A stretch of 64,000 nt of DNA from Hydrangea macrophylla (Eukaryota > Streptophyta > Magnoliopsida > Cornales > Hydrangeaceae). The notes below the pieces were generated by a model. The model was not told where the DNA came from, did no database searches, and was given only the letters and a program-made list of their open reading frames with translations. Numbering within the stretch: the first letter of the stretch is position 1; every line of letters begins with the position of its first letter. The DNA lies in contig CM066994.1 in assembly GCA_033977485.1 (NCBI GenBank), forward strand, positions 82,584,871 to 82,648,870, read 5' to 3'. Position numbers and translations under genes: made by a program. Below are positions 10,623 to 21,501 of the stretch, in pieces.

Positions 10623-11973
10623 TTACATGAATTATCCCAAAGCTTTTTTATAATTTCTTTGAGTAAGTCCAAAAGAATTGAAGGGCTAATCTTGTTTCGA
10701 AAACATGTATGATGTATGATGATGAGAAATGTAAAAACTTGCTGGCTAGTGAAAAGGTGAAAAGAATCAACCGTCAAAAACACAAAGAGAAAAGAAAAGA
10801 AAATAAAAGAAAAAGGAGAGGCAATTTAATTTCTTTCAACACTACCACAAGTGAGGTGCTTTAGAAAATCTGTCTGATGATATGGCTTGAAAAGCCCCTC
10901 AATTCTTGAATCCTTGCTCTTTCAAAACCTCCAGCCTTTGAGGAACTACGCTTGACCTGATTCCCACTTGGGGATACGTAGGCAACCTACTCAGTTCGGT
11001 CACTGCTCCTAAAACACTCAACCACATCTCAAATGCCTTCTTTCAAGACTTGGCCGAACTACTTTGGACCTGATTCCCACTTAGGGATAAGTAGGCGAGC
11101 TTCCCTGGCTCTCAGTCCCTGAACCTTGCAAACTAGAGGCAAACTTTCAAGCCCAGAGCCTCAAGATATCACTGTCAGACTAGGGGCAAACTTCGTTTGC
11201 CCAAACTTCCATTTATCCTCATCAACTAGGGGCAAACATTGTTTGCCTGTACCCCCTTTCATATTGTAAGCGAATCCTGAATCGTCAAGTATATCTTTGA
11301 AAACATTTGAAATGAATTGTCTCTTATTCTATAATCTAAGGCACTAATTTGAAGTACATTTCAGAGAAAGCAAAGGATTAATTGAGATCCATATGGAGTA
11401 TTTTCAAGGCATTACTTTATCAGCTGAGTATTATCACAGTAAGATGAGAAACGCATATGAAAGCAAAGAGATACGTCAAACATGACCAACACGCATTAAG
11501 ATTAAAGAATTTTCTCCTCCAAAATTCTATCTCAGTGTCAAGAGAATCATCTTCATGTGTCAATGTCTGTCAACCTCTGTCGTGGTTAAGTCTATCATCG
11601 TCTAGTCTATCGTGATCTTGAGTGTGTGGGTCTGAAGTGATCTATAATTGTAAAGTTTTAAAAGCATACAAAGCTGGATACAAGTAGTAGTTCTGAACAC
11701 CATTGTTACATCAATTAATCCTAGTCAAAGATGAAGCATCGAGTGGTTGATGGAAAAATGCAAATCAGAAGACCGACCTTGGATGTTGAGTTGAGCCATT
11801 GGTGAAACATATCAGAGTGCCTTGCATGAATATCTGCTAGAATTGGTTGAAGACTTGTGAAGTTCGTCAAGGTCATCAAATCTTTTGAGTACCTATCAAT
11901 TGTGAATCATAATTGTGATATTGCGAACTCTTGTTTTGACCCCGGATTGGTCCGATCATGATATATATATATA
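10623..11973 (+). mobile_element. Tat#1 element, internal non-coding region
   Basis: 10625-11095 is a clear homologue of 62893-63344 in Tat#2, sharing ATGAATTATCCCAAAGC, a purine-rich block and the phrase GAACTACGCTTGACCTGATT followed by GGGATACGTAGGC. The same phrase recurs nearby in weaker form (about 11073-11102). 11100-11960 has the tag ACTAGGGGCAAACTT twice or more and no open frame of note. I see no gag or pol domains. The region continues after the solo LTR at 14445. Orientation is taken from the 3' LTR at 16662. Confidence 0.75.
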
Positions 11974-12294
11974 TGTAACACCCTGTATTTTTATTTTCAT
12001 TAATAAATAAATATTTCATTTTATTTCTATTTATAAATATTTGTTTGGGGTCAAACCGTAATATTTGTAAATATAGAAAATACTTTCTAAGGATTTGAAA
12101 ACTAAATCTATACTTTTGTACAACCCGGGATTTAATTCCTACATTAATATAATTTTTAGTATTTTTATTTCAACCGTAAAATATCAGTTATTGTTTTAAG
12201 GCTGTATTTATACCGCGTTTGGAGTGTGGGAGCACGTGAGCTCAACCACACTGGGCGAAACCCATGGGTTGCTTGGAGCCCAAAACATATTCAG

Positions 12295-12302
12295 TATATA
12301 TG
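12295..12302 (+). promoter_or_regulatory. Putative TATA box of the solo LTR
   Basis: TATATATG sits in the same context as in the LTR at 887-3433, followed by CT-rich sequence (12308-12385). Confidence 0.45.
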
Positions 12303-12974
12303 TTTGTATCTCTCCCTCACACTTCTCTCATTCTCTCACTGTTGCTCTCTATCTCTCTCAAATTCTCTCCACTCTCTCAATAACACACACATATACTCAG
12401 ATTATATATATAAACACACAGTCACATACACAAACATAGTTATATACATATATATATATATATAATTCAAGAACGGGAGGAATTTCATTGACGACGGAAT
12501 TTTCGGCGGAATTGTCGCCTCGCTAATTTCTCAGTATAATCACCTCTGTGAGTAATTTAAACTCACTCACCATATTTCTATAAGTGTATTTCAGTTTATA
12601 TATGTGTGTATATATAGGTACACCATTAAAGCTTGAAAGTTGGAGTTTTATGAAACTTAACCAAAATGAAATCCGTGAATTGGAAATGAAAGATTTTAGT
12701 CCCAATAAGCTACAGTTCGAATCCTACAAAGTAATTCATTCGTATCGTGACGTACCGTTGATTTAAAGTTTTGACACCCTTACTTTAATCGCAAATATCG
12801 AGAGATACAATCCTTATTAGTTTAAATTGATCACATATTCGTAATTTATGCAGAAAACCAGAGAAATCCATATATGGCATGATATGGTTGAAACAGAATT
12901 TGAAAATGGGTATGTAACAGTTTGGAAAATTGAAAACAGGGGAAAAATGAAGAAGATGAGGTTCTGCAACAACT

Positions 12975-13140
12975 TGCGCGCGCGACCCGCTCATGCGGTC
13001 TGCTCGCGCGAGGCTCGCTCGCGTGAGGTGTGTATTTCTGGGCAGAAAAGGGAATTTTAACAGATCTCTTGGAAAAAGCCTAATCGCGCGCGTGACCCGC
13101 TCGCGCGACACCCCCCCCCCCCCCCCTCGCTTGCGCGACC
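12975..13140 (+). repeat. GC-rich palindrome cluster (CTCGCGCGAG type) and a C16 run
   Basis: The block contains CTCGCGCGAG (13003-13012, a perfect palindrome), CTCGCGCGAC (13100-13109) and repeated GCGCGCG-ACCCGCTC words, in a surrounding LTR that is otherwise AT-rich. A run of 16 C lies at 13111-13126. It occupies the place where the other family A LTR has the CCAATCGATTGG array. Many CpG sites survive, which suggests recent origin or low deamination. Confidence 0.9.
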
Positions 13141-13432
13141 TGGGCATTTTGAGTAGTTTTTGTATAAGGGACTGTTTGGAAAAGGTTTTGAAAGTTTTTA
13201 AAGAACTGTTTGACAGATATACTGTTCTAAAGGCTCACTGTTAGGAAATGGACTTATTAGAATGATTAAGCCCGAGATCTATGTTGAATGAATATCCAGC
13301 TTTGTGATTAATAACTGTTACTACAAACTGTGAACATTTACATACATATTAGGGCCGAGGTTGTGTCAACATGCATGTGTGTGAGAAAGCGTGAAAAGAG
13401 TAAAGAGTGGCGGTCTGGTGTGCGACCTCAAT

Positions 13433-13836
13433 ATCGATCGGATATTATTCCTGGTATTGGAGGCAACAGTATTGTGTACGACTTAGATATCGATCGGATA
13501 TTATTCCTGGTATCTAAGGCGCGCGTTTCGGATATCGATGGGATATTATTCCTGGTATCTGAAGCGATGGTTGGTCGTGATCGACTCAGTTATCAATCGG
13601 ATATTATTCCTGGTATCTAAGGCGATAGCGTGGTGTGCGACCTCAATATCGATCGGATATTATTCCTGGTATTGGAGGCGACAGTGTTGTGTACGACTTA
13701 GATATCGATCGGATATTATTTCTGGTATCTACGGCGCGCATTTCAGATATTGATCGGATATTATTCCTGGTATCCGAAGCGATGGTATGGTGTGCGGTTT
13801 TGGATATCGATCGGATATTATTCCTGGTATCTGAGG
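13433..13836 (+). repeat. Eight LTR subrepeats with core ATCGATCGGATATTATTCCT
   Basis: These are units of 45-58 bp. The first 26 bp of each are nearly fixed and the remainders fall into a few alternating types (a GCGCG-containing short type and longer types), suggesting higher-order duplication. Confidence 0.92.
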
Positions 13837-14804
13837 TAATGGTTTGGTTGAGTCGAGTTTTGTTGAGAGAAAAGAGTCAGAAAGATGAGATGTTACATTG
13901 TTCATGCACGGTCGCATATTTATTGCTCATTTTTTTTATCCCCCGTGACTTATGTTGAAGTTGGAACCTTGAATCTATTGTTCTATCATTTTATATTACG
14001 CTGTGGTTATACATGCTTATATATACATTGCGAGCACTTGTTTATTTTGCTCACCAGCTTTCATAAGCTGACGGCGTTGATGCGTCATGGACTCTATGTC
14101 CAGATTTTCAGGGTCAGGAGCAGCCAGGGTATTTCGACTATGCTAGTTAGAGGCAGGGGACTTTCCAGGAGGCTGCTTTATATTTCTTATGTCTTTCTTA
14201 ATTCGGGTTGTAATAAACTAGTTTTAGACATTTGAATAAGGGGGTTTGTGCCTAAGACCTGGACTTATGTAATAGTTTAGTAAGTTTTAATTTCGGAGCT
14301 TATGTTTATTAGTATCCTTTCCTTTAGAAATGCTGTTAAGTTATTTTGTTGCAGGGACAATTGGTCATACTCACTTGTCACGACCTACGAGTCCATAAAG
14401 GAAATTAAATGCTTTCCTGAATTATGCTATGTCGGGGCGTGACAATATAAGCCTTAAGAGTGCTTGAAACTTGTTGGAATTGGTCTAAAGGACCCTTGAA
14501 AATTTTGAATCTTGGTTAAAAACCGTTCAAAGTTAAATAAAAGTCCCCAAATATGAAGAATCAAGGACACCGCAACTTGAAATAACCAAGATCTATTGAT
14601 TTGCAACGAACTCTCGTAGATTTGGGTTGAATGAGTGTTGTCTTAGAACATGGACATTTTTGGTATATTGTTGCTTAAGAATTACATCTAGAAAGGATTT
14701 GCAGAAGATGAGTCAGAAGAGGTCACAATGAACCCAACGTGCTCGAAGCACCAATATGAATCTTAGATATCTCCCCAAGTAGAGAACTTTTAGATACCGT
14801 CAGA

Positions 14805-15575
14805 ATCACCTCCAGAAGAAAGGTATACTTCAGCAAAATCAGAATCGCAGAATCTCCCCAGCAGAGAATTTTCAGAATTCGTATCACCTCTAGATATAGG
14901 GTATTTCTCAACTTCATGTATCAGGGTTTCCTTCGGATATACGGTATTTCTCAGCTTCGTGTATCAAAATTACCTCTAGATGAAGGGTATCTTTCAGAAT
15001 TATAATTGCCTCCAGATATAGGGTGTTTCTCAGCTTCGTGCATCAGGGTTGCCTCCAGATAAAGGGTATCTCTCAGAGTTTATGTATCAGAATTACCTCC
15101 AGATATAGGGTATCTCTCAAAATCATGTATCTCTTAGTATCACATGTCGGAATGGCCTCCAGATATAGGGTTTCTCTTAGCATCATGCGTCAAAATTACC
15201 TCCAGAAGAAAGGTGTCTCTTAGAATACGTGTATCGTGTTGCCTCCAAATATAAGGTATCTCTCAGCATCAGAATTGCCTCCAGATATAGGGTTTCTCTC
15301 AGCATCGTGTTGCCTCCAGATATAGGGTATCTCTCAGCATCATGTATCAGAATTTGCCTCCAGTTAGAGGGTTCCTCTCAGCATCACGTATTAGGACTGC
15401 CTCCAGATGAAGGGTATCTCTCAGCATCGTGTATCAGAATTTTCCTCCAGATATAGGGTTCCTCTCAGCATCGTGTACCAATACTACCTCCAGATAAAGG
15501 GTATTTCTCAAAATCGTGTATCGGGGTTGCCTCTAGAAGCAGGGTATCTCTCAGAATCCAGGTATCTCTCAGAAT
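14805..15575 (+). repeat. ~40 bp minisatellite, CCTCCAGATATAGGGTATCT
   Basis: About 17-20 degenerate units read CCTCCAGATATAGGGTATCT followed by CTCAGCATCATGTATCAGAA. Variants change ATATA to AGAAGAA or AGATGAA, and some units are shortened to ~27 bp. The open frames across it are repeats read through, not genes. Confidence 0.92.
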
Positions 15576-15599
15576 TTATGCATCAGAACAGAAGGTTTG

Positions 15600-16050
15600 T
15601 CCCCCAACAGAAGGACCTATTTTAGAAGAACAGAAGAATTGTCTCCAGAAGGAGCTATTTAAGAAGATTTGTCTCCAGCAGAATGGCCTGTTTTAGAAGT
15701 ATAAAAGATTTGTACCCAAAAGAAGGACCTGTTTCAGGAGTACAGAAGATTCGTCCCCAGTAGAAGGACTCTACATTAGCAAATTGTCCCTAGCAGAAGG
15801 ACTCTACATCAGCATATCGTCCCCAGCAGAAGGATTCTACATCAGAAAAATCGTTCCTAGCAGAAGAACTCTATATCAGCATATCATCCCCAACAGAAGG
15901 ACTCTACATCAGCTATCGTCCCCAGTAGAAGGACTCTACATCAGCAAATCGTCCCTAGGAGAAGGACTCCACGTCAGCAAATCGTCCCTAGCAGAAGGAC
16001 TCTACATCAACAATTATCCCCAACAGAAGGACTCCACATCGGCAATTTTC
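15600..16050 (+). repeat. ~33 bp minisatellite, AGCAGAAGGACTCTACATCA
   Basis: Units read TCGTCCCCAGCAGAAGGACT then CTACATCAGCAAA, about 12 in number. The first few are more divergent (GACCTGTTTTAGAAG). It follows the first minisatellite closely and shares the CAGAAG word with it. Confidence 0.9.
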
Positions 16051-16661
16051 CAGGGATTAGGACACTTTTTATTAGAAGTTGTTTGGACATGATTTAGAAT
16101 TCATCCAAGATACTCAGCAGTCATCCGAGATACAGATGACACCTACAAGCCCAAACTCAGAAGAAAAACTTTGACAAGACTCTAAGAATCATCCAAGATA
16201 TAGATAGCATACTTTAGACATATTCGACTATGAGAGTAAGACGTTGCATCCCTTGCATTAGATTTTGCATCTAGGTAACCCTTAAGGATGATTCCTCCAG
16301 CACTTGCACATTCACATTTTCATACTACATCAGCATCCTAGGATAAGAGCATTTCATCCGTGTTATTGTTTGTGTGTTCTCTGTCCTCTCGCGCGCTTGA
16401 ACTATACCCTGGTCTGATTCCTGGAAAGAATATGTAGGCAGCTCTAGCGGAGCACGACTAGCAGCAACTTCAATTTAGCAGCCTCTACCCAGCATCGCAT
16501 TACATTCTTGCTTTCGTAATTTCTTGATTTTCTCGAATTTTGAAATTCTTGATTTTTGTAGATTGTTTTTCCTAAAACCTCTCAGTATGGTTATTGGGTG
16601 CCTTCCAGCTTTGGCACTCACTTGCAGTTCGCGTTGTTCATAACAAGCTCTGCCAAAGAGT

Positions 16662-17578
16662 AGTAGACACCTAATTTTGACCACACTAATAGGATTTAGG
16701 GTGGACAATGTCTTGGAGGATTCCACGATGAAAAGTATCCCGTGGAAGGTACTAGATTCCACACAATCGCAAGATTGAACTTCGGAAAGTGACTTCAAGT
16801 TCAGAAAAGCCCTTTTCCATGCATAAATCCCAATTTTGTCAAAAACATCTCTCAGAATTCATATTCACTCAAGGTTATATGAACACGAAGTGTTCTAAAC
16901 GCAGTATTCTAGTTATCCAGAGATTAAATTTTAAAGAAAAGTTTGAAATCAACGCGCATTGAAAAGCAATTTTGAAAAAGACGACTAAAGTTCCTGAGCA
17001 CTTTCGGGCTTCAATTGGACTTCAATTTTCATTTCAAAACCTCCTAGAATATTTTTATACTAAAATTCAACTCGACAACTTTGCAACGGTACATAAACGG
17101 ATGATTTCGGACACCAAAAAGCATTTTTACAAAAATCTGGAAAAGTAGTGCACCTAATATTTTAAACATGGCTTTTGGTCAACCAGAGGATGAAGAAAAT
17201 CAGGTGGCAGGTCCCACCTAAGCCGCCCCCCATATAGTGCCCTTTCCATAGAGCTTTTTGAGTTCCAAACCCTTCTAGAAGTCTTCCACTGTGAGAAAAT
17301 TGCCTGAAAACTGCGTTTAGGCACCGTAATGACCATTTTAACCCTATAACTTAAGAGTTAAGTTTTCAAAACTATATATATAGATCCATATGAGATCATC
17401 TTTGAGACACAAGTACATATAGAGGAGAGTATATAGAAGAGAGAAGTACATATAAGTGAATATACTTGCAAAACACTTTCAATTTAAGAGAGATTTCTAG
17501 AGAGATGAAGTAAATTATGATTAAAATTTCTTAAACTAATCTCAAGATTAGAGATTTGGAGTTTTGGACAACAATTAC
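16662..17578 (+). mobile_element. Tat#1 3' LTR, first part
   Basis: This matches the Tat#2 LTR from its start (GTAGACACC-AATTTTGACC) up to a CAATT target site, where chromovirus B has inserted. The second part resumes at 40885. A TATA-like run is at 17373-17380. The terminal T of TG is changed to A. There is no gene. Confidence 0.9.
17373..17380 (+). promoter_or_regulatory. TATA-like box of the Tat#1 LTR
   Basis: TATATATA lies at the position equivalent to TATAAATA at 52963-52970 in Tat#2. Confidence 0.45.
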
Positions 17579-17730
17579 TGTCACAGCCCGGTACCACAAT
17601 AGTAGAACCAAAGCCCGTGACACACCACCGAGGCTAACCAATTCATTAACGTTCCCAAAAGATTTTAGTTTTAAGAACACACGTAGCGGAAAACAAGACA
17701 AAACAAATCATTTTTGTTAAAACAGGGGTC

Positions 17731-18008
17731 CAGTTGACTGCACCTCGTGCCCAGTCAACTGAGACTGGTCCAACAGAAAGTCTGATTTTTCAATCATAAT
17801 CCTTCTAGGTCCAGTCGACTGGGGCTTCAAATATTCAGTCGACTGGTACTGTCTGGTTGATTGAAGTCTAGTTTGGGCAAAATATCTGAATTGAAAACAC
17901 AATCCAGTCGACTGTGTCGGGGACCCAGTCAACTGATCCTCTATAAAAAGATGCAGTGAGTTGCTGAAAAAGGAGGTCCAGTCGACTATTCCACAAACCA
18001 GTCGACTG
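17731..18008. repeat. CAGTCGACTG palindrome cluster, 3' LTR copy
   Basis: Words start at 17731 (CAGTTGACTG), 17752 (CAGTCAACTG), 17812, 17836, 17905, 17926 (CAGTCAACTG), 17979 (CAGTCGACTA) and 17999. Three of the eight are CpG-to-TpG or CpA variants, the signature of methyl-cytosine decay. Spacing is irregular, from 21 to about 70 bp. Confidence 0.93.
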
Positions 18009-19168
18009 ATTTATGGCAGCAACACACTTTAACAGAATTTTCCCAAGTTTAAAAGCTTTCTTAAAATCTCCAATGACCAAACACACACACGACATTCATG
18101 CCAAGGTGATCCTAGCTGCATTATAACGCTACTAAAACATAATTATAACATGTTACTATCTATTATAATGTTTTAGATCTATTCTAACGTACTAAATTAA
18201 ACATAGTTCAAAACCATGAGAATTCTTATGACAATGTGTTCATGTCAAAACTATGAGGTTAACGCATTAAGTCGCCTTCTAAGTGAACTCCCAAACCCAC
18301 GTGCTCACTTCTGCGATTCCTCGCTAGCATTAACACCTGCAATGGGTATTTGAATAACCACACATATTCGATTTGTTTAAGCTAACACTTAGTGAATAAA
18401 ACAACAAATGCACATGAATGACAAACATGCTCGCATTCACATCTCTACATTTCATACTAGTCGTGAGAGACTCACGTGCGCATTCTATACTCCCAATCTG
18501 CGACTCCTCGTCAATAAGTCCACGCAAAAGGGTAAGACCCACGATTCTTCTCTTCAATCGTGCGATCTTAATGACTATATCGGCTCCACAAAATGTCTTA
18601 GTGACCACGTGCTCCTTCTGACCCAAATATGCAACTCAACATGCTCAAATACATATCACCATGCTCTCAGTAAATAAAACATTTCACCATGATATTGGGC
18701 CTACTTATCAATATAATTGCCCAATATGAACTACACAATATATCTCTATGGATTAACACATGCTTTTCATATCAAACATGAATACATGTCAAGCAATCAT
18801 TCCAAAATACATTATTCAATCACTCACCTCCGATTAACGCTCCTAAAGTTCGTTCCAAAGAAAACCCGCGCACAAAGAACGTGCAGAAAATCTCCTAGCA
18901 CAATTCCTATGGATCAGGAATCCAAATATCAACTTTTATAAAAAAAATTCTAAAAAATTACTTTTCAAAAAACTTGGTCAAACAGGCCCTAGTGGGTATC
19001 AAAATGAAGTTCTTACCTCGAGGAGCTTGAATATAAAATCTAGAAGAAATTAGACAGGCAGAAGGTCATCGTTTGGCGTCGTAAAGCTCTAAGCAACTAA
19101 ATCACTGTTTGGCCTCCTCTTGAAACTTAGGTTAGAAGCTTTGGAAAATATCTCAAGTCATATCTATC

Positions 19169-19176
19169 TATATATA
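19169..19176 (-). promoter_or_regulatory. TATA-like box of chromovirus B LTR
   Basis: TATATATA on the minus strand (CCTATATATAGATAG context). The 5' LTR copy has the same run at about 40351-40360 and would be the one driving transcription. Confidence 0.4.
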
Positions 19177-19386
19177 GGCAAAACTCTCGAGAATTACGTT
19201 TACCTCCCCACGAGTTTCCAAAACTCCTAATTAGTTTCTGAAACTCTTTACACAGCTAATTCATAGCTTTACAAGTGAAACCTCAAATTTATGAAAGTTT
19301 CTGACTAAGTTACGTTTGGTTGCTAAAACGCGAATTCGTATGACTTTTCCAAAGTTTCTAATTAGCCTACCAAACTAATAGTGTGT

Positions 19387-19580
19387 CTTGTGTTGTTTCC
19401 TGGTAGTTAGTGAGTAACTCTCAGGGGTTTTTTTTTTTTTTTTTTGTCCTTTTGTTGTTTGCTTTGCTTCATGTCCTCATGATTTGAGCTTATTGTAATA
19501 TCCTAGGGTATGCCCCTTGTATTTTGTTTTTTTTTTCTTTTCTTTTGGAATATATTTACCACTTTCCGAAAAAAAAAAAA
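19387..19580 (+). mobile_element. LINE-6: 194 bp 5'-truncated L1 3' end, target deletion
   Basis: This has the conserved LINE tail CCTAGGGTATGCCCCTTGTA, then CACTTTCCG and a poly(A) run, as in the larger LINEs of this window. The other LTR of chromovirus B shows the unoccupied site (40561-40600). Comparison indicates that 26 bp of target (40569-40594 equivalent) are missing and no TSD is present. Two long T runs (19430-19446 and 19527-19536) lie inside. Confidence 0.85.
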
Positions 19581-19884
19581 TCTAGCAACATAAAATATAT
19601 TCTAAACTAGAAATAATACAGACAATAAAATACACAGGTAAGCATTTATTTTCAGATAAACATTTAAAGTATTCCACAGTGACCGTCTCATACTCGAAGA
19701 GACATCACAACAACAAATACTCATCAACACAATCTCAAAGGGTTCTCTAACATAGACACCCAAATCAACTCGTGAGTCAAAACTCACTCAAACATGTGTC
19801 ATAAGACACGCCACATCACATTATCATGCATGGCAATGTAATGAAATGCAATAACACATATGCGGGTGTTATAATACTCTCCTC

Positions 19885-20392
19885 CTTAAAAAAAGTTTGT
19901 CCCCAAACTTATACCTCATGTCTCGAAAAGGTGTGGATGCTGAGTACGCATCTCATCTTCTATTTCACATGTCATCTCTTCTGTCTTTTGGCTACACCAT
20001 AACACTTTCACCTTTGATATCCCTTTATTTCGCAAAACTTGATCCTTCTGATCCAATATCTCTACTGGATACGCAATATACGTCAAATCACTCTAAATCT
20101 CATTCGGCGTCGGAGTCATCACTTGCTCTCTATCCTCCACTAATTATTTTCGTAATAAGGATACATGGAATACATTATGCACTTGAGCATACTCACTCGA
20201 CAAGTTCAATCGATACGCTACAGGTCTAACTCTCCCAATGATCTCAAAAGGTCCTACTTATCTCGGGTTAAGTTTCCCGTATCTTCCAAATCTAGTGATC
20301 CCCTTTGAAGGTGACACCTTCAAGAAACCAAATTGCCCACATTAAATTTCAACGGTCGTCTATGCTTGTCAGCATAACTCTTATACCTACTC
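19885..20392 (-). pseudogene. Chromovirus B integrase C-terminus and chromodomain
   Basis: The minus strand gives QSRYKSYADKHRRPLKFNVG (integrase C-terminal domain) and, near the end, a chromodomain-like stretch (YIAYPVEILDQKDQVLRNKG; ISKVKVLW; DEMRTQHPHLFET) with its stop at 19916-19918. A polypurine tract AAGGAGGAGAG lies between this stop and the LTR. A one-base shift is needed around NVGNLV, and a TAG stop precedes the chromodomain. The upstream part of the integrase continues at 22261 beyond the inserted element. Confidence 0.87.
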
Positions 20393-21141
20393 TGATGAGA
20401 ATATAATGGGCTGAATTGGGCTGATTATAAATGGAGAATCCCAGAAGATCAAGGTGGCATTTTTTTGGGTTGATCTTATTAATTGGGCATAAATTTGAAG
20501 AAGATGGGCTGATTATATTTCCTAATCATATTTATGCATGTGGAAGAATAATGGGCTGAATATAACTTCCAAGATATGGCTATTTATGTTTTATAGTTGG
20601 TAGTTGGGAGTTTGTTCATGTTTCTATGTGTTTTTAATGAGTTAAACTACTTTTTTTGTATAAGTCTATGTTAAAAAAACGTGGTAGCTTTATTTCCTAT
20701 GGTTGGGAGGATGTTCCAACTACTTGCATTTATTTCCTATGGTTGGAGGGTTGTTCCAACAACTTGCATTTATCCCTATGGTTGGAGGGTTGTTCCAATC
20801 CTATATATACTCTTTTGTATGGGCAGATTTATATAATGGATTAAACACAATTCTGAAGTTGAGCTTTTCTCCTCCCCCTTGTTCTTCACAGAACACAATT
20901 TTTGACTTATCAATCAGCCTTTCGCATCTGATTGTGGCGTCTTCACACACCATGACTTATCAATCAGCCTTCCGCATCTGATTGTGGCGTCTTCACTAAT
21001 CTTTGGAATACCCGTGGTTTGCGTCTCTTTATAGGCGTTGGGTCACGGGTTCACTATCACAACAATCTGATTTTACCTTTTCTGGGTAAACATGTCAATT
21101 TTGTTGTTGGGTCTCAATACAAGTTATTGAGGTTCGCATCA
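20393..21141 (+). repeat. 5' LTR of the non-autonomous element
   Basis: This 749 bp LTR contains three ~40 bp repeats with the foldback GTTGGAGGGTTGTTCCAAC (about 20695-20800) and a TATATATA box at 20802-20809. It also has a 47 bp direct repeat (ACTTATCAATCAGCCTTTCG...) present twice at about 20904-20997. Its start lacks the 11-12 bp AAGGAAGCACT stretch present in the 3' LTR. Confidence 0.93.
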
Positions 21142-21501
21142 TTTGGTATCAAAGCTCAGGCTCTAAAATCAGATTATCTATCCATTTTGTTTTTGTGTCT
21201 TTGTTTGTGTCATCGTGTTCTTAAAAAAAATTATTCTCATAAAAAAAAAAAGTCTGATCTTTTTTTTTTATGTTCTGTGTCATCATGTTCTTAAAAAAAA
21301 AATATTCTGATCGTTGTGTTCTTCATATCTTGTTCTTGTTCGTGTTCTTATTCTTGTTGTATTGTGTCGTGCACAAAGTTACCAAAAAAAAAGTATGATT
21401 TTTTTTTCTTGTGTTGCGTCGTGCACTTCAAAAAAAAAAATTATTTATCATGCATTTCCTTTGCATGGATTCGAGGACGAATCCTTTGAAGAGAGGGAGA
21501 A

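Larger units (their letters stand above)
11974..14444 (+). mobile_element. Solo LTR of chromovirus A with TSD atata
   Basis: The copy is complete: it starts TGTAACACCC, ends GGGGCGTGACA, and is flanked by ATATA at 11969-11973 and 14445-14449. No internal element sequence is attached, so it is a solo LTR left by LTR-LTR recombination. It is 2471 bp and collinear with 887-3433. It carries its own variable GC-rich palindrome cluster (12975-13140) and eight subrepeats (13433-13836). A TATA-like box is at 12295-12302, followed by a CT-rich tract. No gene is present. Confidence 0.93.
14445..16661 (+). mobile_element. Tat#1 3' untranslated region with two minisatellites
   Basis: This continues the internal region after the solo LTR and ends at the 3' LTR at 16662. 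It has no coding capacity for known domains. About 14805-15575 and 15600-16050 are tandem arrays. Near 16410-16445 the words CTGATTCC and ATGTAGGCAGC recall the motif at 10957-10990. Tandem arrays between pol and the 3' LTR are known from Tat/Ogre elements, which supports the assignment. Confidence 0.78.
17579..19884 (-). mobile_element. 3' LTR of chromovirus B
   Basis: The plus strand reads TGTCACAGCCCGG at the inner end and ends GGTGTTATA, so the element strand begins TATAACACC and ends GGCTGTGACA. It matches the 5' LTR at 34967-40884 after removal of LINE-3. It carries the CAGTCGACTG cluster (17731-18008) and the small LINE-6 (19387-19580). A TATATATA box on the minus strand is at 19169-19176. 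There is no gene; the open frames at 18330-18677 recur at 39542-39913 only because the LTR is repeated. Confidence 0.92.

Noticed and set aside
15023..16092. Several 66-102 codon frames with repeated peptides
   Set aside because: They are translations of minisatellite units; the frame changes along the array.
18330..18677. Open frames on both strands, repeated almost identically at 39542-39913
   Set aside because: The similarity is explained by their being the two LTRs of chromovirus B; no domain is seen.
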